Origin: Capsicum annuum
Lineage: Eukaryota > Streptophyta > Magnoliopsida > Solanales > Solanaceae
Length of the DNA: 64,000 nucleotides
Direction: 5' to 3'
NCBI RefSeq assembly: GCF_002878395.1
Contig: NW_025856403.1
Location: 114,522 to 178,521, forward strand
Under the pieces are notes generated by a model, which saw only the letters and a list, made by a program, of their open reading frames with translations, had not been told where the DNA came from and made no database searches. A program made the translations under genes and the position numbers. Shown here in pieces: positions 47,957 through 60,126 of this stretch (the stretch's first letter is position 1; the number at the start of each line of letters is the position of its first letter).

Positions 47957-48436
47957 CTTGACAATTTTCTTATGGATCAATTTAGGGTATCAAGGTTGCA
48001 GCATTGACCCAAATATGAGATTAGTTTCTTTGGGCTGTAATTGACCAATGATTTTATTTGATGCATTCCACTGTTTTTCGCACTGTTCAAGTAAGTGTGC
48101 GACTCCATATGGAGACCTCCTTCTTTTCTGTCCACACTCCATTCACACATTTGAATCGAGTATGCACTGAATATATGGACTCTTATGTTATAACTCATAG
48201 ACGACACAATGCAATAAACCTAATTGAGAAATTGTTAGCTAAGGAAACGAATCTATACTTTCCTTATGGGGATACTGCCAATTTACCAACTTATCTATGG
48301 ATTATAATTTGATTTTATGATATTGATTCACATCAAATCAGAGTCTTCCTTTGACATGAAAAAATCAATAAATAAATTGGCTTTTTTTAAAAACTGATGA
48401 ACAAACAAATTATTTGTCATTTCTCTTCCCTCTTCT
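47957..48436. other. intergenic sequence with an 84-codon open frame
   Basis: An open frame at 48058-48312 (plus) has unremarkable composition and no motif I recognise; a 76-codon frame overlaps it on the other strand. It could be a decayed gene fragment, but nothing supports that strongly. Confidence 0.3.
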
Positions 48437-48832
48437 TACAATTTATCTCAATTTTTCAGTTTTAAATTTTAGGTATAAACGGCTTCAATATATTGTTTAT
48501 TTCTAAATGCAGCGTTACATCTTCTCAAATCATTGTGAATTATTTCCAAAAGTGAATTTATCAAATATAATCAATTATTAACGAGTAAATCTATTGTAGG
48601 TGGCTTTGATTAAGGAATGCAGAGAAATAATTTGAAAAGGAAACAAAGGCGATAAAACAGAATGCTTTCTATATCATTAGAATAAAATTTAAATGCATAC
48701 ATTGACAAATCCTATTAATACAAGAATTAAGAAAGTTGTCATAAGCCAATCTATGAAATCTAAACACTTACGGGAAAAATAATCCCATCAATGCCCCCAC
48801 TTCCCTTCTTTCTTTTTAATAGCATATATGTA
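48437..48832. repeat. repeat R, copy 2 (no Helitron end)
   Basis: Matches 2786-3168 and 63190-63541 over about 390 bp (for example the GGTGGCTTTGATTAAGGAAT phrase at 48600). After TTCTTTCTTTTTAATA it continues GCATATATG instead of into the CTAG and hairpin of copies 1 and 3. Confidence 0.75.
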
Positions 48833-49107
48833 GCTTCTCTATCCTTTCAGTTATTGATGTGAAACTTTAATTCACACACCCAACATAGAAATTAAATTGA
48901 TTATAAAGTAATTCTCATGTTCTTTCCTCATTGTTGACATTATAACTCAAATAAAGGAGTATCTCAGTTCGACATCAATTTCTTATTATCATGTGTACTT
49001 TAAAAGTACAGTACACAGTCTCACGAGAACATAAAAATTATATACTTTTTGCATTATATTCAAGTTTTCTTTCATTTTATTTAACATATCAAACATTTGG
49101 ATAATGG
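48833..49107. other. left flank of copia I
   Basis: AT-rich, no gene. It ends in the AATGG target site at 49103-49107. Confidence 0.6.
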
Positions 49108-49455
49108 TGTTGGAGAAAAGATCTCAAGCTCACTCAAGAAGAAAATATTAGAAAGGAAAAAAAAAACTAGCAGGGAAATAGAATGGGAGTGAGTTTTCTG
49201 GAATTTCAAGATTGTTTTTTTCTCTATATCATTCATCACTGATCAACCCTTATAAATAGCTTACAACTCAACTGAAGCTACAAAAACAAATGGCACTAAC
49301 TTCACTAAATAGGCACTAAGTCAGTAGTTCTTTCAACTAACAAGAGAAACTTAAGGACTAAACAAAAACTACTCTAAGTCAAATATAATAAAATGCTGAA
49401 AGAAAGTTGCTGTAACTTTTCTCTTTTTTTTTTTTTTTGAATCACTTATTCAACA
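49108..49455 (-). repeat. left (3') LTR of copia I
   Basis: 348 bp, TGTTGGAG to TTCAACA, with a long T tract near 49424-49439. Confidence 0.92.
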
Positions 49456-49470
49456 TTCCCCTTTGATTCA
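49456..49470 (-). other. polypurine tract of copia I
   Basis: Minus strand GAATCAAAGGGGAA directly before the 3' LTR. Confidence 0.8.
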
Positions 49471-49551
49471 GAATCGCTAACACCAAGCAATAATCTAAAT
49501 TAAACATGCTTTTGATAGGGCCGTACTTTTGTGAATATATCTACTACTTGT

Positions 49552-49806
49552 TCATTGGTGTTGCAAAACTTCAATATGATCTCCTTTTTCCACCAGCTCA
49601 CAAATAAAATGAAAGCGGATGTTAATGTGCTTTGTTCTTCCATGAAATACAGTATTCTTAGTCATTGTAATTGCGGACTTATTGTCGAAATATATTTCTG
49701 TTGCTTTCTCTAGCTTGTGGTTTAGATCAGCCAAAATTATCCTAAGCCAAATGCATTGGTAGGCTGAACAAGTAGTTGCGATATACTCTGCCTCGGAAGT
49801 CGACAA
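49552..49806 (-). pseudogene. copia RNase H (I)
   Basis: The 84-codon open piece reads MSTSEAEYIATTCSAYQCIW (catalytic Glu in the SEAEY motif), EIYFDNKSAITMTKNTVFHG (Asp in DNKSAI) and RTKHINIRFHFICELVEKGD, the conserved end of copia RNase H. It breaks after HIEVLQHQ, before the normal C-terminus. Its N-terminal half is upstream in the piece at 49859-50095. Confidence 0.9.
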
Positions 49807-49858
49807 TGTCGTCGTTGCTTTCTTCTTAGAACTCCATGTTATTGCGCCTTATCCAAGA

Positions 49859-50372
49859 CTAAAAGTGTTTGCCGGATGTTCTTTTCCTATCATCCACCGA
49901 GCCTCCCCAATCATTATCAGTATAGCGTATCAATTTGAAATTTGAAACATGAGAGTAACAAATTCCATATTCCAGCAGCATCTGTAGAATCCTTTTCGCA
50001 ACTCCAAATTGATGGTTCAATGAATTTCTCATAAACCTTGAAACGATACCAACAGAGTATGAAATATCTAGACAAGTATGCGAAAAGTAAATCAAACCTC
50101 CAACATGACTTCTAAACCTTCTTTCATTGGCTTGCCCAGTACCATATTCCTACTGCAATTATTCATTCATATACATGGGTGTTGCTTGCTTCCTTAAGTA
50201 TAGAGTAGGCTCACTTTCACTTCTTTCAAACCCATTTTTAACAAAATAGGAATTGATATTTTTTTTTGCTATACCAAGCTTGTGGCGCATGTTTCAACCC
50301 ATAAAGTGCCTTCCTCAGCCGGTACACCTTTTTCTCTTGTCTACTGATTTTGAAACCTTGTGGTTAAGCAAC
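49859..50372 (-). pseudogene. copia reverse transcriptase, C-terminal part (I), YVDD block deleted
   Basis: From the E junction leftward, the minus strand reads KKVYRLRKALYGLKHAPQAW, then SEPTLYLRKQ, then ATPMYMNE near 50185, then the open piece with GLIYFSHTCLDISYSVGIVS and LIRYTDNDWGGSVDDRKRTS (RNase H entry). Between LYLRKQ and ATPM about 100 residues that normally carry the YVDD catalytic box are missing, a clean internal deletion beside AAGCAAGCAAC. The enzyme would be inactive even without the nested insertion. Confidence 0.85.
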
Positions 50373-50620
50373 ATAAATGTCATGACCTGAATTAGGGCCC
50401 TTACCATGAGGGTCATCTCTAACCATGGAGGCCCAAGAGACCTTGTGCATATGGTAAATAAGCACAATACTTGTATACTAAAGAAAGGATGCGGAAATAT
50501 AATAAACGGAATCATGGTCATATTCCGGGTCTTGTTTAACAATACGGAAATAAATTTATCAACATCTAGAAAACATCCTTTTCAGTATGTGAAATCTCAA
50601 CTACATATGACATCAACAAG

Positions 50621-50724
50621 TTACCTCTCTACTTCTTCGGAGGTAGCGATATGGACTGTGTACATCTTACCCTCCCCAAACACCACGTTGTGGGAATACA
50701 CTGGGTTTGTTGTTGTTGTTGTTG
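50621..50724 (+). mobile_element. TS-family SINE, 5'-truncated, in the LTR of E
   Basis: 104 bp ending in GGGTTTGTTGTTGTTGTTGTTG. It contains ACTTCTTCGGAGGTAGCGAT, TGTACATCTTACCCTCCCC and TTGTGGGAATACACTGGG, the characteristic 3' part of the solanaceous TS SINE. It is flanked by ATATGACATCAACAAG (50605-50620) and ATATGAAATCAAAAAG (50725-50740), a 16-bp TSD with two mismatches. The sister LTR (near 57525-57545) lacks it. The pol III A and B boxes are missing, so it cannot be transcribed by itself. Confidence 0.88.
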
Positions 50725-52285
50725 ATATGAAATCAAAAAGCTGTTTGAATCTGGGACAAAGCCCCTGTGTACAAAAACCAAAATAAATAACAAGTGACTG
50801 AAAAGAAATAGGCCTTCCAAAATAGAGAAGGCTCACCAACTGCACACTTCACTTCTGTCTGAATAATTCTATGGCTTAGAAGAGCCTCAAACCCTAAAAT
50901 ATAGGGGGTCAATACAATTGTACTGGTACGCAGAGCAATCCAAAATAATGAATTTATACATATATAACATAGGCGACAGCAAGTCATAAAATATTATGCA
51001 TGGAATAGTTCAAAATACATGGGCCATCTCGAATACTCTTAAAACAATCTTTTAAATGCAACTCTATGCTTTGTATTACTTCTGACCTAGGTGGTATACC
51101 CTATAACTCTGAAATTCCATGGGCAAAATGGAATCTGTCCTTAAATCGGCAGCCAAGCCCCCAACTCAAGTTTGCCGCAATAGTTGGAATTTCTATCTCT
51201 GATACACCACAAGGTACTAGGCCAGCGTGTGACCCCTCTTGGAGGCGTAATGAAACCCGTATTGGTAAAACACGGTTTTGGGTTAGGAGTTATTTGAAAT
51301 CAAGCCTTCTTCGGGCAACCACCTAACCCTCTTTAAGCCCATTTTTAGCTCTTTAAGACATGTGTTCTCTAAAATTATGTCTGAAACTCTTACTCTACTA
51401 TGACATTCATTTATATGGTATCGTCATACCATTGACTAGAAACTCAAAGCCCTAAGCCATAAAATATCATATTATAATCTCTTCTTTCAAAATATAAAGT
51501 TTGTACCATCATACGTCAAACAATTCAAGAAGATTCATACTTTAAAACATTTGTCAAATTATGCAAAAAATCTCTCTTTTCAACATTTCAACAAACATGT
51601 GATGGTCATATATTTTTGACAAACTATGCAATTCTTTCATTATATATTTTTCAACATTTATCAACATATGAAACCATCTCTCTTCAATTCAAAACCATAA
51701 TCAAATCATAAATGATAATCAAGACATTTGTATCACGCTTCTCAAAATGCATTCAAAGTAATCCATATCATATGAAAAGAATGAGAACTCATAGAAAGAG
51801 AGGGATTCTATATGTTCGTGCTCTCAATTAAATATTCAAACCCAATTTCATACATACATATATATGACTAAAAATAAATTTGGGGAAAAGGCCTCAAGAC
51901 TAAACTTTATCATCAATAAGGTTTCATAATACATAATTGTAATTGTAAATCTAAAACCCCATTGTAAGTTCATGATTTCTAAACATTTAATCATCATTAA
52001 ATCAATTTTACCATGCCCATGTAGTTTTAGGAAAACTCCAATTACAAGGTTTAAAGAGTAGGACTCGAACTTTGATTTGTCCCTTGAAAAACATGGACTT
52101 GAAGGTTGATTCTTGAGGAAGAACCGTAATTTGATCTTATTTTGAGAGTGAAAAAGGAAATTTTTGATGTTGCAACTGATGGGAATTGATTAATAACGTG
52201 TTAGGGTGTTATTAAATCCATTGGGGAGGTTTTCTGAAGAGGAAAAGTATCAAAATAACCCTTTAAAAATTACATTTTTGAGCTT

Positions 52286-52450
52286 CGGGATGACCGACGG
52301 ATGGCCTGACAGACCGTCACGGGCCCGACGAACTATCCCCATAACTGTAACTGCATTTCTAGTGATGGAGTCACTATTTTTGGAGAGACGGGCCATGCTA
52401 TGGAACATCACGGGCCCGACGGACCGTCGGCCCGACCGTCACTCCTTAGG
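52286..52450. repeat. GC-rich GACGG/GGGCCC cassette in the LTR of E
   Basis: CACGGGCCCGACG occurs at 52318-52330 and 52409-52421. CCGACGG-A-CCGTCGG (52416-52430) is a perfect inverted repeat. The right LTR has a shorter form at 59104-59170 with only one copy of the direct repeat. Confidence 0.85.
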
Positions 52451-52825
52451 CAGCCTGACACCTTACTATAAAGCGGGCATAACATTTTACCCCGCTATTG
52501 GATTAAGGAAAAACTGATGGCATTAGTAAGAGAATTCAAAGACATTTCATTTGATATATAGTAAGACCTCTAATTAATTATATACAAAAAGATATGGTCG
52601 ATTGAATTTGACCCAAGTTTAAACGCTCACCAAAACTCAATCGATGGAAAAGCTTTCAACTTGTCCTTGAGTTAAAGGACCTCTCTGATCTCAATTTATG
52701 CTCAACTAGATTACCACACTACATAATTTATTGACACACTAAATTCAAATCAGATTTATGTCTTTTGGAACCTTTACGTGTAGGAATGACGGTTTACGTT
52801 CTAGTCCGAAATGTGGGGTGTTACA

Positions 52826-55800
52826 TTATCTCCCCCTTGGGATCATTTGTCCCCGAATGATGGGTAGGGACTGATTGAAGCTCTAAAGGTATGGAATACG
52901 GAATGTAACCTCATATTGAACATTTTTCCTTAACAATATATGCAACGGCATCGAAACAGCTTCATGATAACCCCTAGTGAAATGCGTAAGCACGAAGCAT
53001 AAGGTAGTGAAACTTTAAATAGGGATGACCTTGCACATGAGTTCTATGAATCTTTATGATCATAACATAAGGAATTAGTTTATTTAGTGATCATAGGCCC
53101 TATTTACATTGGCACTAATTATGAAATGAGATTTTGTGGGAGACAGGATTTAGAAGCATTCTCCACCTTACAAGATACAACGAATGGACCTTAACTTTAG
53201 AGACATTATTCATCTAAGCCCCAACATTAATCAACACACTTCATCATTTCTAACTTACAATTCTCCCCTAACACACCTAACCATAATAATTTATGTCCCT
53301 TTGGATAATACTTCCATGTTGAAGCCCAACTCGGGGGAAAGAGGTGCTAACTTAAACCATGGGACCCTGCACTCTACATCACACTAAGAAATCAGCTCAC
53401 CTCATCATTCTAATCTAACAACCTCAAGTCTTATTTCAAGGAATACTAACAACATGGCACATTGTTTTATTTCTTCACCAAACACAAAATTCAAGCCTAT
53501 CATTACTATACCCCACTTCTTGGATCTCTCCTCTAAAACCAACAAATTAAATCATTCTCCCAAAGATCCTTGCCCTATACTTCCCTCCTAACTATTTCGC
53601 ATAACAACAATTTGTCTCCTTCTTCCCTCTTATCTTTTAACTTTAGCTCAAGAAATCACCTTAAGATTTTTAACTTCAAGAACATTTACTCCCATTCATA
53701 ACACATTACTATGCTTCCACAACCACCATCACACTAACATACGGAGGGTCATTGAGGGACTCGAGCATAATCATCATTAATGGATATAACAATTGTCAAT
53801 TCAAAGCTTATATTTATAGCACTACTCAAGGAGGGACATGGAGTGAAGATATGATAGAATATACATGGAGTACTTCAGTTATTGAGTGCCTGGATCATAA
53901 GAAAAGGGTTATTCGGCATAACTACAATACAACATGATTTCTTAGGACATACTATGGTGAGAAACATAGGTACACATATCTCATGATTTGTATAACATAA
54001 GGTCGGAATTCATAAAGTCAATGATTGAGATAAAGATTGATGCTTGAAGATATTGCTTCTCATTATCAGAGCTGAGATAGTCATAAGTTTGCAACAACTT
54101 TATCGCTTTGCGTATTTTCAGCATAAAATGATTCTGAGACATACAAAATATATTTTATTAGGACTAAGCATGCAGTGAGACATAGGTTTGGATCATAAGC
54201 AACATAACATATGGCTTAAATACTTGGAATATTAGATCACTGAGGGACATTATTGCTCGGATATCGAAACATGACATGAGTCACATAGAGAGCTCAAACC
54301 TTAGGCATAGGAAAGAAATGAATAAATAAGACATTGGTAGAAGTCCATTCAAATCAAAGTAGGAGGAGCTTGCTTGAACATGAGTAGATTTAACATGATT
54401 CTTACTTAAAACTTGACACCACAAAAAAATATTCGAGATATTACATCTCCACCTTGACTTTAAGCCAGCATTCTAAATCTGTGGAACCCCTCAATCTAAA
54501 GCTTTCTTGGAGTAACTATGGAGGATCTAGACTTCTTGGGGGAGGAGATTTGGAGTTCTAAGGGTATTTCTTGAGATAAAAGTGATGAAAATAAGACTAA
54601 TGTGCTTAGAATAGGCTTAAATCTTGTGTTTTGGATGGATTACAATGGAGAAAATGACTCAGTTACCCTTTAAATGAGGAATTAAACTGTAGAAATTACC
54701 TAGATTAGACTAGCCAGGGCACCGCGGGCTCTGGAGTGCCGATCTGGCCGAGGCGCCGTGGGAAAATTGCCCTGAATTGCTATTTTGGAGTACCAAACAT
54801 GCCCTTACACTTGTCCGAAAATTCCAAAACTCACCCGAGATGCACTATTGACTTCCCTGGTCGTGAATCAACTTAAAAATTAACTTTCGGAGGTCGAGAA
54901 GGTCATAAATAAATTCCTCAAAGTTTGAGGGCTTTGGAAAAGACTATGTCCTATCACTTAGCTGAAAATTTTCTAAGTTTGGGCCTTTCTGGGCTTGTTC
55001 TAAAGGACTTAGACGACTAGGATTTTTGCGGGATCTTACAATTCACGTAAATAATAGAACTTAACCCAAAAGACTACACCTGAAAGTGTAAAACCCACTG
55101 CTAATACTTCCATCATCTCCCCCCTTAGATCAAAGTCACCCTTATAGACTTGAGAATATAACCTCTCATCAATCTATAACAACAATGCTCAATACAGTAA
55201 GGGATATCGATATACACATGAACACAAACTTCCTTCAAGAATTTTACATAAAGACACTAAATTCTTTCTAGGTCATCCCCCTTCAGGGATACTATTCATA
55301 ACTTCCTCTTACCCCAAAGTCACCAACTTATGACTAACATTATTATAGGCATGGACATCCACACTTCAAAATACTTCACACTTTATCTTTAACTCCTTAG
55401 AATACTCATATTACACCTCTAATCACATAACTTACAACTTAATAAAATTTGTAAAACCATACCCAAGGATCATACTGCCTACCTATATTTCCTTAATTCA
55501 ACTCTAATGAACACCGTACAATAACTCACTAGACTTCTCCATACTACATGTTCAAGAGCACAAACTAGATAGGAAAAATGCTTATACACATAAATACTAA
55601 AAATTCTTGTTTTAAGTATACTCTAAAGGCATTGCTTCCCAAGAATTCTACTCTTAAATTTTTCACTATCCTCTATCATCATTAATCTACAATTTGTAGT
55701 CTCATGAGCATACACATCCTCACTCGTTATCACATAAAAATCCACTCTCCACTACTTAATCTTCTAACATTGAATCGTTAATCACATAACTTATATCATA

Positions 55801-57297
55801 AAATCCTACCTAACTCCATATTACTAGGGGGTGCAACTTATTCTTATATACTTACGCCCTTATCCACTTAATGACTCACCCACAATTCATCATTTTAACG
55901 CTAGTTCTCATATACACATATTCCTCACAGTAACCACTTAACATTTCATAAATTACCAACATAGACTCTTTCACAAATCCTATCACTCCTACCAGTTCAT
56001 TCCCACAAAACATACATCATTAACCTTAAGCTACTACTCTTACCACCATAAGCCTATTGTCTAGAAACAATCTTGTACCACCGGTGAAGCATGCAACATA
56101 CTATACCAGTCCATTAAATTTGGAAATCAACTCAAAATACTCATTACATTTAACTACTACCTACAATCGCAACCCCTCTATGACGTCACTATTACATCTC
56201 AAAATCCACGACATACCTTCTCACATGAATTACTAGTTTATGACTACTAAAATAAAGACAATCAAAAGGGGGTAAAGTCATAATAGGGGTATCCGATTCT
56301 AATAATATAACATAACCCAACCTGATCATATCTACATATTCTACTTTCTCACATTATACTTGCTTACCAAAGCATGCATTTAAACTACCTTCAAATTCCA
56401 CAAACAACAATGAATCTATAATAATAACTTATTGGCTAATCTAATTGTTTCCATTCACAACCTATAAGAGGCTTTTATAACTACCATGACTAGTCACCTG
56501 GGCTTTTTCCCTAGTTTTTAATAGATAATAATCACAGTCAAACACTTCCTCTTTCGAATACCTCACAATCTACCAATATTACCACCACATTAATCTATCA
56601 ATATGAAATGACAAATCATCCCTCAATCGATAGTTATAAAACTAAAAATATATATTTACACAAAACAAAAGTCTCCCTCACTCTAACGTCTAAGATTATG
56701 ATTACATATCACCAACTTATTAGCCCAATCTCATTACCAATGGGTCATGACACTTTAACATATACTACTCCTCGGGTGGAAATACGGTTCCAATATTCTG
56801 CTACACAACATTCCCTGCAACAAGAATTTTAAAAGGGATTGGATACACTTAATACCTTCGGTTAAAAAGCACGATTTCATCAGAATCAATGTGTACACTT
56901 GCATCAATACACCTTGAAGCACTAATGGATTCCTATCAAGTCCTTACATAATTTTTTAATCTTTTATGATTCAGTCAGAAAGGACTATATCATTTAGATT
57001 CTAGACTTCTGTACTTAAATCACCTTAACAATGAGACATATCTGAGAACATCAGAGTAAGAAAGGAATTGGGATAAATTTATTTTCTTATGGGCGACACC
57101 ATAGCACAAACTAGAGTATGAAAGAGGAATGTTCTAACTTATAGCATGAACTAGAACATTAAGAAAGAGAGACGTTCCTAAACGCCCTGTAGCCTCCTAC
57201 TTATAAGAGTAGCGTGCTACACACCCATAAAATAAACTTTACCCGATGCAATTTTGCAGACACCCTGGGAATATGAACCGTGCTCTGATACCAAGTT
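52826..57297 (-). other. interior of E: non-coding; PPT left, vestigial gag start and PBS right
   Basis: PPT (minus TCCCAAGGGGGAGATAA) is at 52826-52842. The stretch 52842-52900 is the reverse complement of 29340-29395 in D, and 54335-54440 of 27815-27935. A vestigial gag start at 57039 (minus ATGTCTCATTGTTAA) aligns with that of D at 26021 and stops at codon 5. The leader keeps GTAGC-GT-GCTAC at 57209-57220. The PBS, minus AACTTGGTATCAGAGC, is at about 57279-57294. No gag, RT, RNase H or integrase motif is seen in 4.4 kb. Confidence 0.78.
54433..55110 (-). repeat. LTR-like fragment inserted in the interior of E
   Basis: About 680 bp absent from the corresponding place in D (27815). It ends GCGGGATCTTACA at about 55040, like an LTR terminus, and contains its own GC-rich cassette (54715-54770, with ACCGCGGGCTCTGG and GAGGCGCCGTGGG) followed by a block resembling those of the other LTRs. 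No TSD is clear. The exact limits are uncertain. Confidence 0.5.
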
Positions 57298-59548
57298 TGT
57301 CATAACCTGAGCTGGGGTCCTAGCCGTGATGGACATCCCAAACCATAGAGGTCTGGGCTCACTTCTATATCTGGTAATCATGGACAATACTTTTATAATA
57401 AAGAAAGAATGCAAAAATATAATAAAGAGAATCAAGGTCATATTCTGAGTCTTGTTTAATTATATGAAAATAAATTTATCAACATCTAGACAATATCTTT
57501 TTCAGTCTGCAAAATCTCTACTATATATGACATCGACAAGCTGCCTGAATCTGGGACAAGGCCCCTAGTGGACCTAAACCAAAATAAATAACAAGTGACT
57601 GGAATGAAAATAGGCCTTTCAGAATAGAGAAGGCTCACCAACTGCACACTTCACTTCAATCTAATAATTCTACGGCTTAGCAGAACCTTTAGACTGAGCC
57701 TCAGACACTGAAATGTAAGGGGGTCAATACAATTGTACTGGTACATAGAGCAATCCAAAATAATGAATTTATACATATATAATATAGGTGAGAGCAAGTC
57801 ATAAAATAGTTCAAAATACATGGCTATCTCGAATGCTCTTAAAACAATCTTGTAAATGGAACTATTCTTTGTATTACTTTTGAGCTAGGTGGTATACCCT
57901 ACAACTCTAAATTCTATGGAAAATACGGAATATGCTCTTGACTCTGTAGCCAAGCCCTCAACTCAAGTTTGTCACAAGAGTTGGACTCTCTAATATGCCA
58001 CAAGGCACTAGGCCAGTGTGTGATCCCTCTTGGGAACGTAATAAAATCTGTATCGGCAAAACACGATTTTGGGATGGGAGTTATTTGAACTAAAGCCTTC
58101 TTCGGGCAACCACCTAACCCTCTTAAAGACCAATTTTAGCTCTTTAATATATGTGTTCTCTAAAATTAAGTTTTAACCTCTTACTCTGTTATGACATTAA
58201 TTTTTATGGTATCGTCATACCATTGACTTGCAAGTCAAAGCTCTAAGCCATAAAATATCATATTATAATCTCTTATTTAAAAACATAAAGTTAGGACCAC
58301 CATACTTCAAACAATTCAATAAGATTCATACTTCAAAACATTTGTCAAATTATGCAAAGAATCTCTCTTTTCAACATTTCAACAAACATGTGGTGTTCAT
58401 GTATTTTTGACAAACCATGCAATTCTTTCATTATATATTTCTAAACATTTATCAACATGTGAAACCCTCTCTCTTCAATTCAAAACCATAATCAAATCAT
58501 AAATAATAATCAAGACATTTGTGTCACGCTTCTCAAAATGCGTTCAAAGTAATCCATATCATATGAAAAGAATTGGAAATGATAACAAGAGAGGGATTCT
58601 ATATGTTCGTGCTCTCAATTAAATATTCAAACCTAATTTCATATATACATATATACGAGTACAAATAAATTTGGGGAAGAGTCCTCAAGACTAAAACTTT
58701 ATCATTAATAAGATTTCATAATACATAATTGTAATTGTAAATCCAAAACCTTTGTAAGTTCACGATTTCTAAACATTTATTCTTTATTAAATCAATTTCA
58801 CCATGCCCGTGTAGTTTTAAAAAAAATACCACGTACCTTAGATTACAAGGTTTAAAGAGCAGGACTCAAATCTTGATTTGTCCCTTGAAAAACTTGGACT
58901 TGAAGGTTGATTCTTGATTCTTTGTTCTTAAGGGAAAACCCTAATTTGATCTTATTTGAGAGTGAATAAGGAAATTTTTAATGTTGCAACTGATGGGAAT
59001 TGATTAATAACGTGTTAGAGTATAATTAATCCATTGGGGAGGTTTTCTAAAGAGAAAAATACCAAAACAACTCTTTAAAAAAGTCACATTTTTTAGCTTC
59101 GGGATGGCCGACAGATGGCTCAACGAACCGTCATGGGCCCGACGGACTGTCGGCCCGGCCGTGGCTCCTTAGGCAGCCTGACACCTTACTATAAAGAGGG
59201 TATAACTTTTTACCTCGATATCGAATTTAGGCGAAACCAGTGGCATTGGAAAGAGAATTCAAAGAACTTTCATTTGATATATATCAGGCCCTCTAATTCA
59301 TTATTTACAAAAAGTTATGGTCGATTAAAGTTGACCCAAGTTGAAACGGTCATCAAAACTCAAAAGATAAAAAAGCTTTCAACTCGCCCTTGAGTTAGGG
59401 GACCTCAATGATCTCAATTTATTCTCAACTAAATTACCACACTATATAATTGATTAACACACTAAATTCATATTAGATTTATGGATTTTGGAACCTTTAC
59501 GCATAGGAATGATAGTTTAAGTCCTAGCCCAAAATGCAGGGTGTTACA
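57298..59548 (-). repeat. right (5') LTR of E
   Basis: 2251 bp, TGTCATAACC to GGGTGTTACA. It lacks the SINE and has a shortened cassette at 59104-59170. Confidence 0.9.
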
Positions 59549-59553
59549 ATAAA

Positions 59554-60117
59554 CCTCCTTTTCCAGTTCACCATTCAAGAACACTGACTTAACATCAAGT
59601 TGATAAAGTGACCATTTAGTTGAGAAGCCAAGGCAAAAATTATTCTTACCATTTCAAATCGATCAAGAGGAGAAAATGTCTCTTAAAAATCAATGCCCTC
59701 CTGCGAGTATCCCTTCGCGACAAGTCTTGCCGTGTGTTTTTGTATGTTTCCATGTGCAGGATACTTTGTTTTGAATACCTACTTTAAACCAGCAATATCT
59801 TTTCCATTCGATAAGTCGGTAAGATGCCACGTTTTATTTCTTTGTATTGCCATAAGTTCTTCCTTTATTGCATTCTTCCAGTCCAATTTTTCAATTGCTT
59901 CTTCATTAAATATAGGATCTAAAAAAATAAAAGCAAATTGACCAGATTGATTAGAATATCTAGGATTCCCTTTTCTGACTCTTGTTGATCTTTTTAGTGG
60001 AATTGGCTCTGCTGAAGGTCCTTCAAGTGTTGCAGATTTCTCTGGTAAAAGTGTATCTTCAAGTAAATTTGGTGTAGCCTCTTGTCCTTCATCTGGAGAG
60101 ACTTCAAAGGGTATCAA
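59554..60117 (-). pseudogene. copia reverse transcriptase, N-terminal part, and linker (I)
   Basis: The open piece 59779-60117 has the charged linker with PIPLKRSTRVRKGNPRYSNQ and the RT entry EEAIEKLDWKNAIKEELMAI, KTWHLTDL. Further left, in broken frames, the minus strand reads LYQLDVKSVFLNGELEKEVY (first catalytic Asp) up to the ATAAA target at 59549-59553, where E interrupts the frame. The continuation is at 50372 and lower. Confidence 0.87.
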
Positions 60118-60126
60118 AACCTTTTG

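Larger units (their letters stand above)
50378..52825 (-). repeat. left (3') LTR of E
   Basis: 2448 bp including a 120-bp SINE insertion with its duplication. The GACGG cassette is at 52286-52450 and the conserved block GGGCATAACATTTTACCCC at about 52470-52530. Confidence 0.9.
50378..59548 (-). mobile_element. non-autonomous LTR retrotransposon E (LARD-like), nested in copia I
   Basis: 9171 bp, TGTCATGACC to GTGTTACA, with TSD ATAAA at 50373-50377 and 59549-59553. Left (3') LTR is 50378-52825, interior 52826-57297 and right (5') LTR 57298-59548. The interior lacks pol, has the same leader and PPT as C, and aligns with the interior of D. Minus orientation, the same as the copia element it interrupts. 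It carries a SINE in its left LTR and an LTR-like fragment in its interior. Confidence 0.92.

Noticed and set aside
48058..48312. 84-codon frame considered as a gene fragment
   Set aside because: No motif, an overlapping antisense frame, and no splice or promoter signals. It is kept only as a note on the interval.
52206..52517. 103-codon open frame on the plus strand in the LTR of E
   Set aside because: It is created by the GC-rich GACGG cassette, runs against the element orientation and is not kept in the sister LTR.
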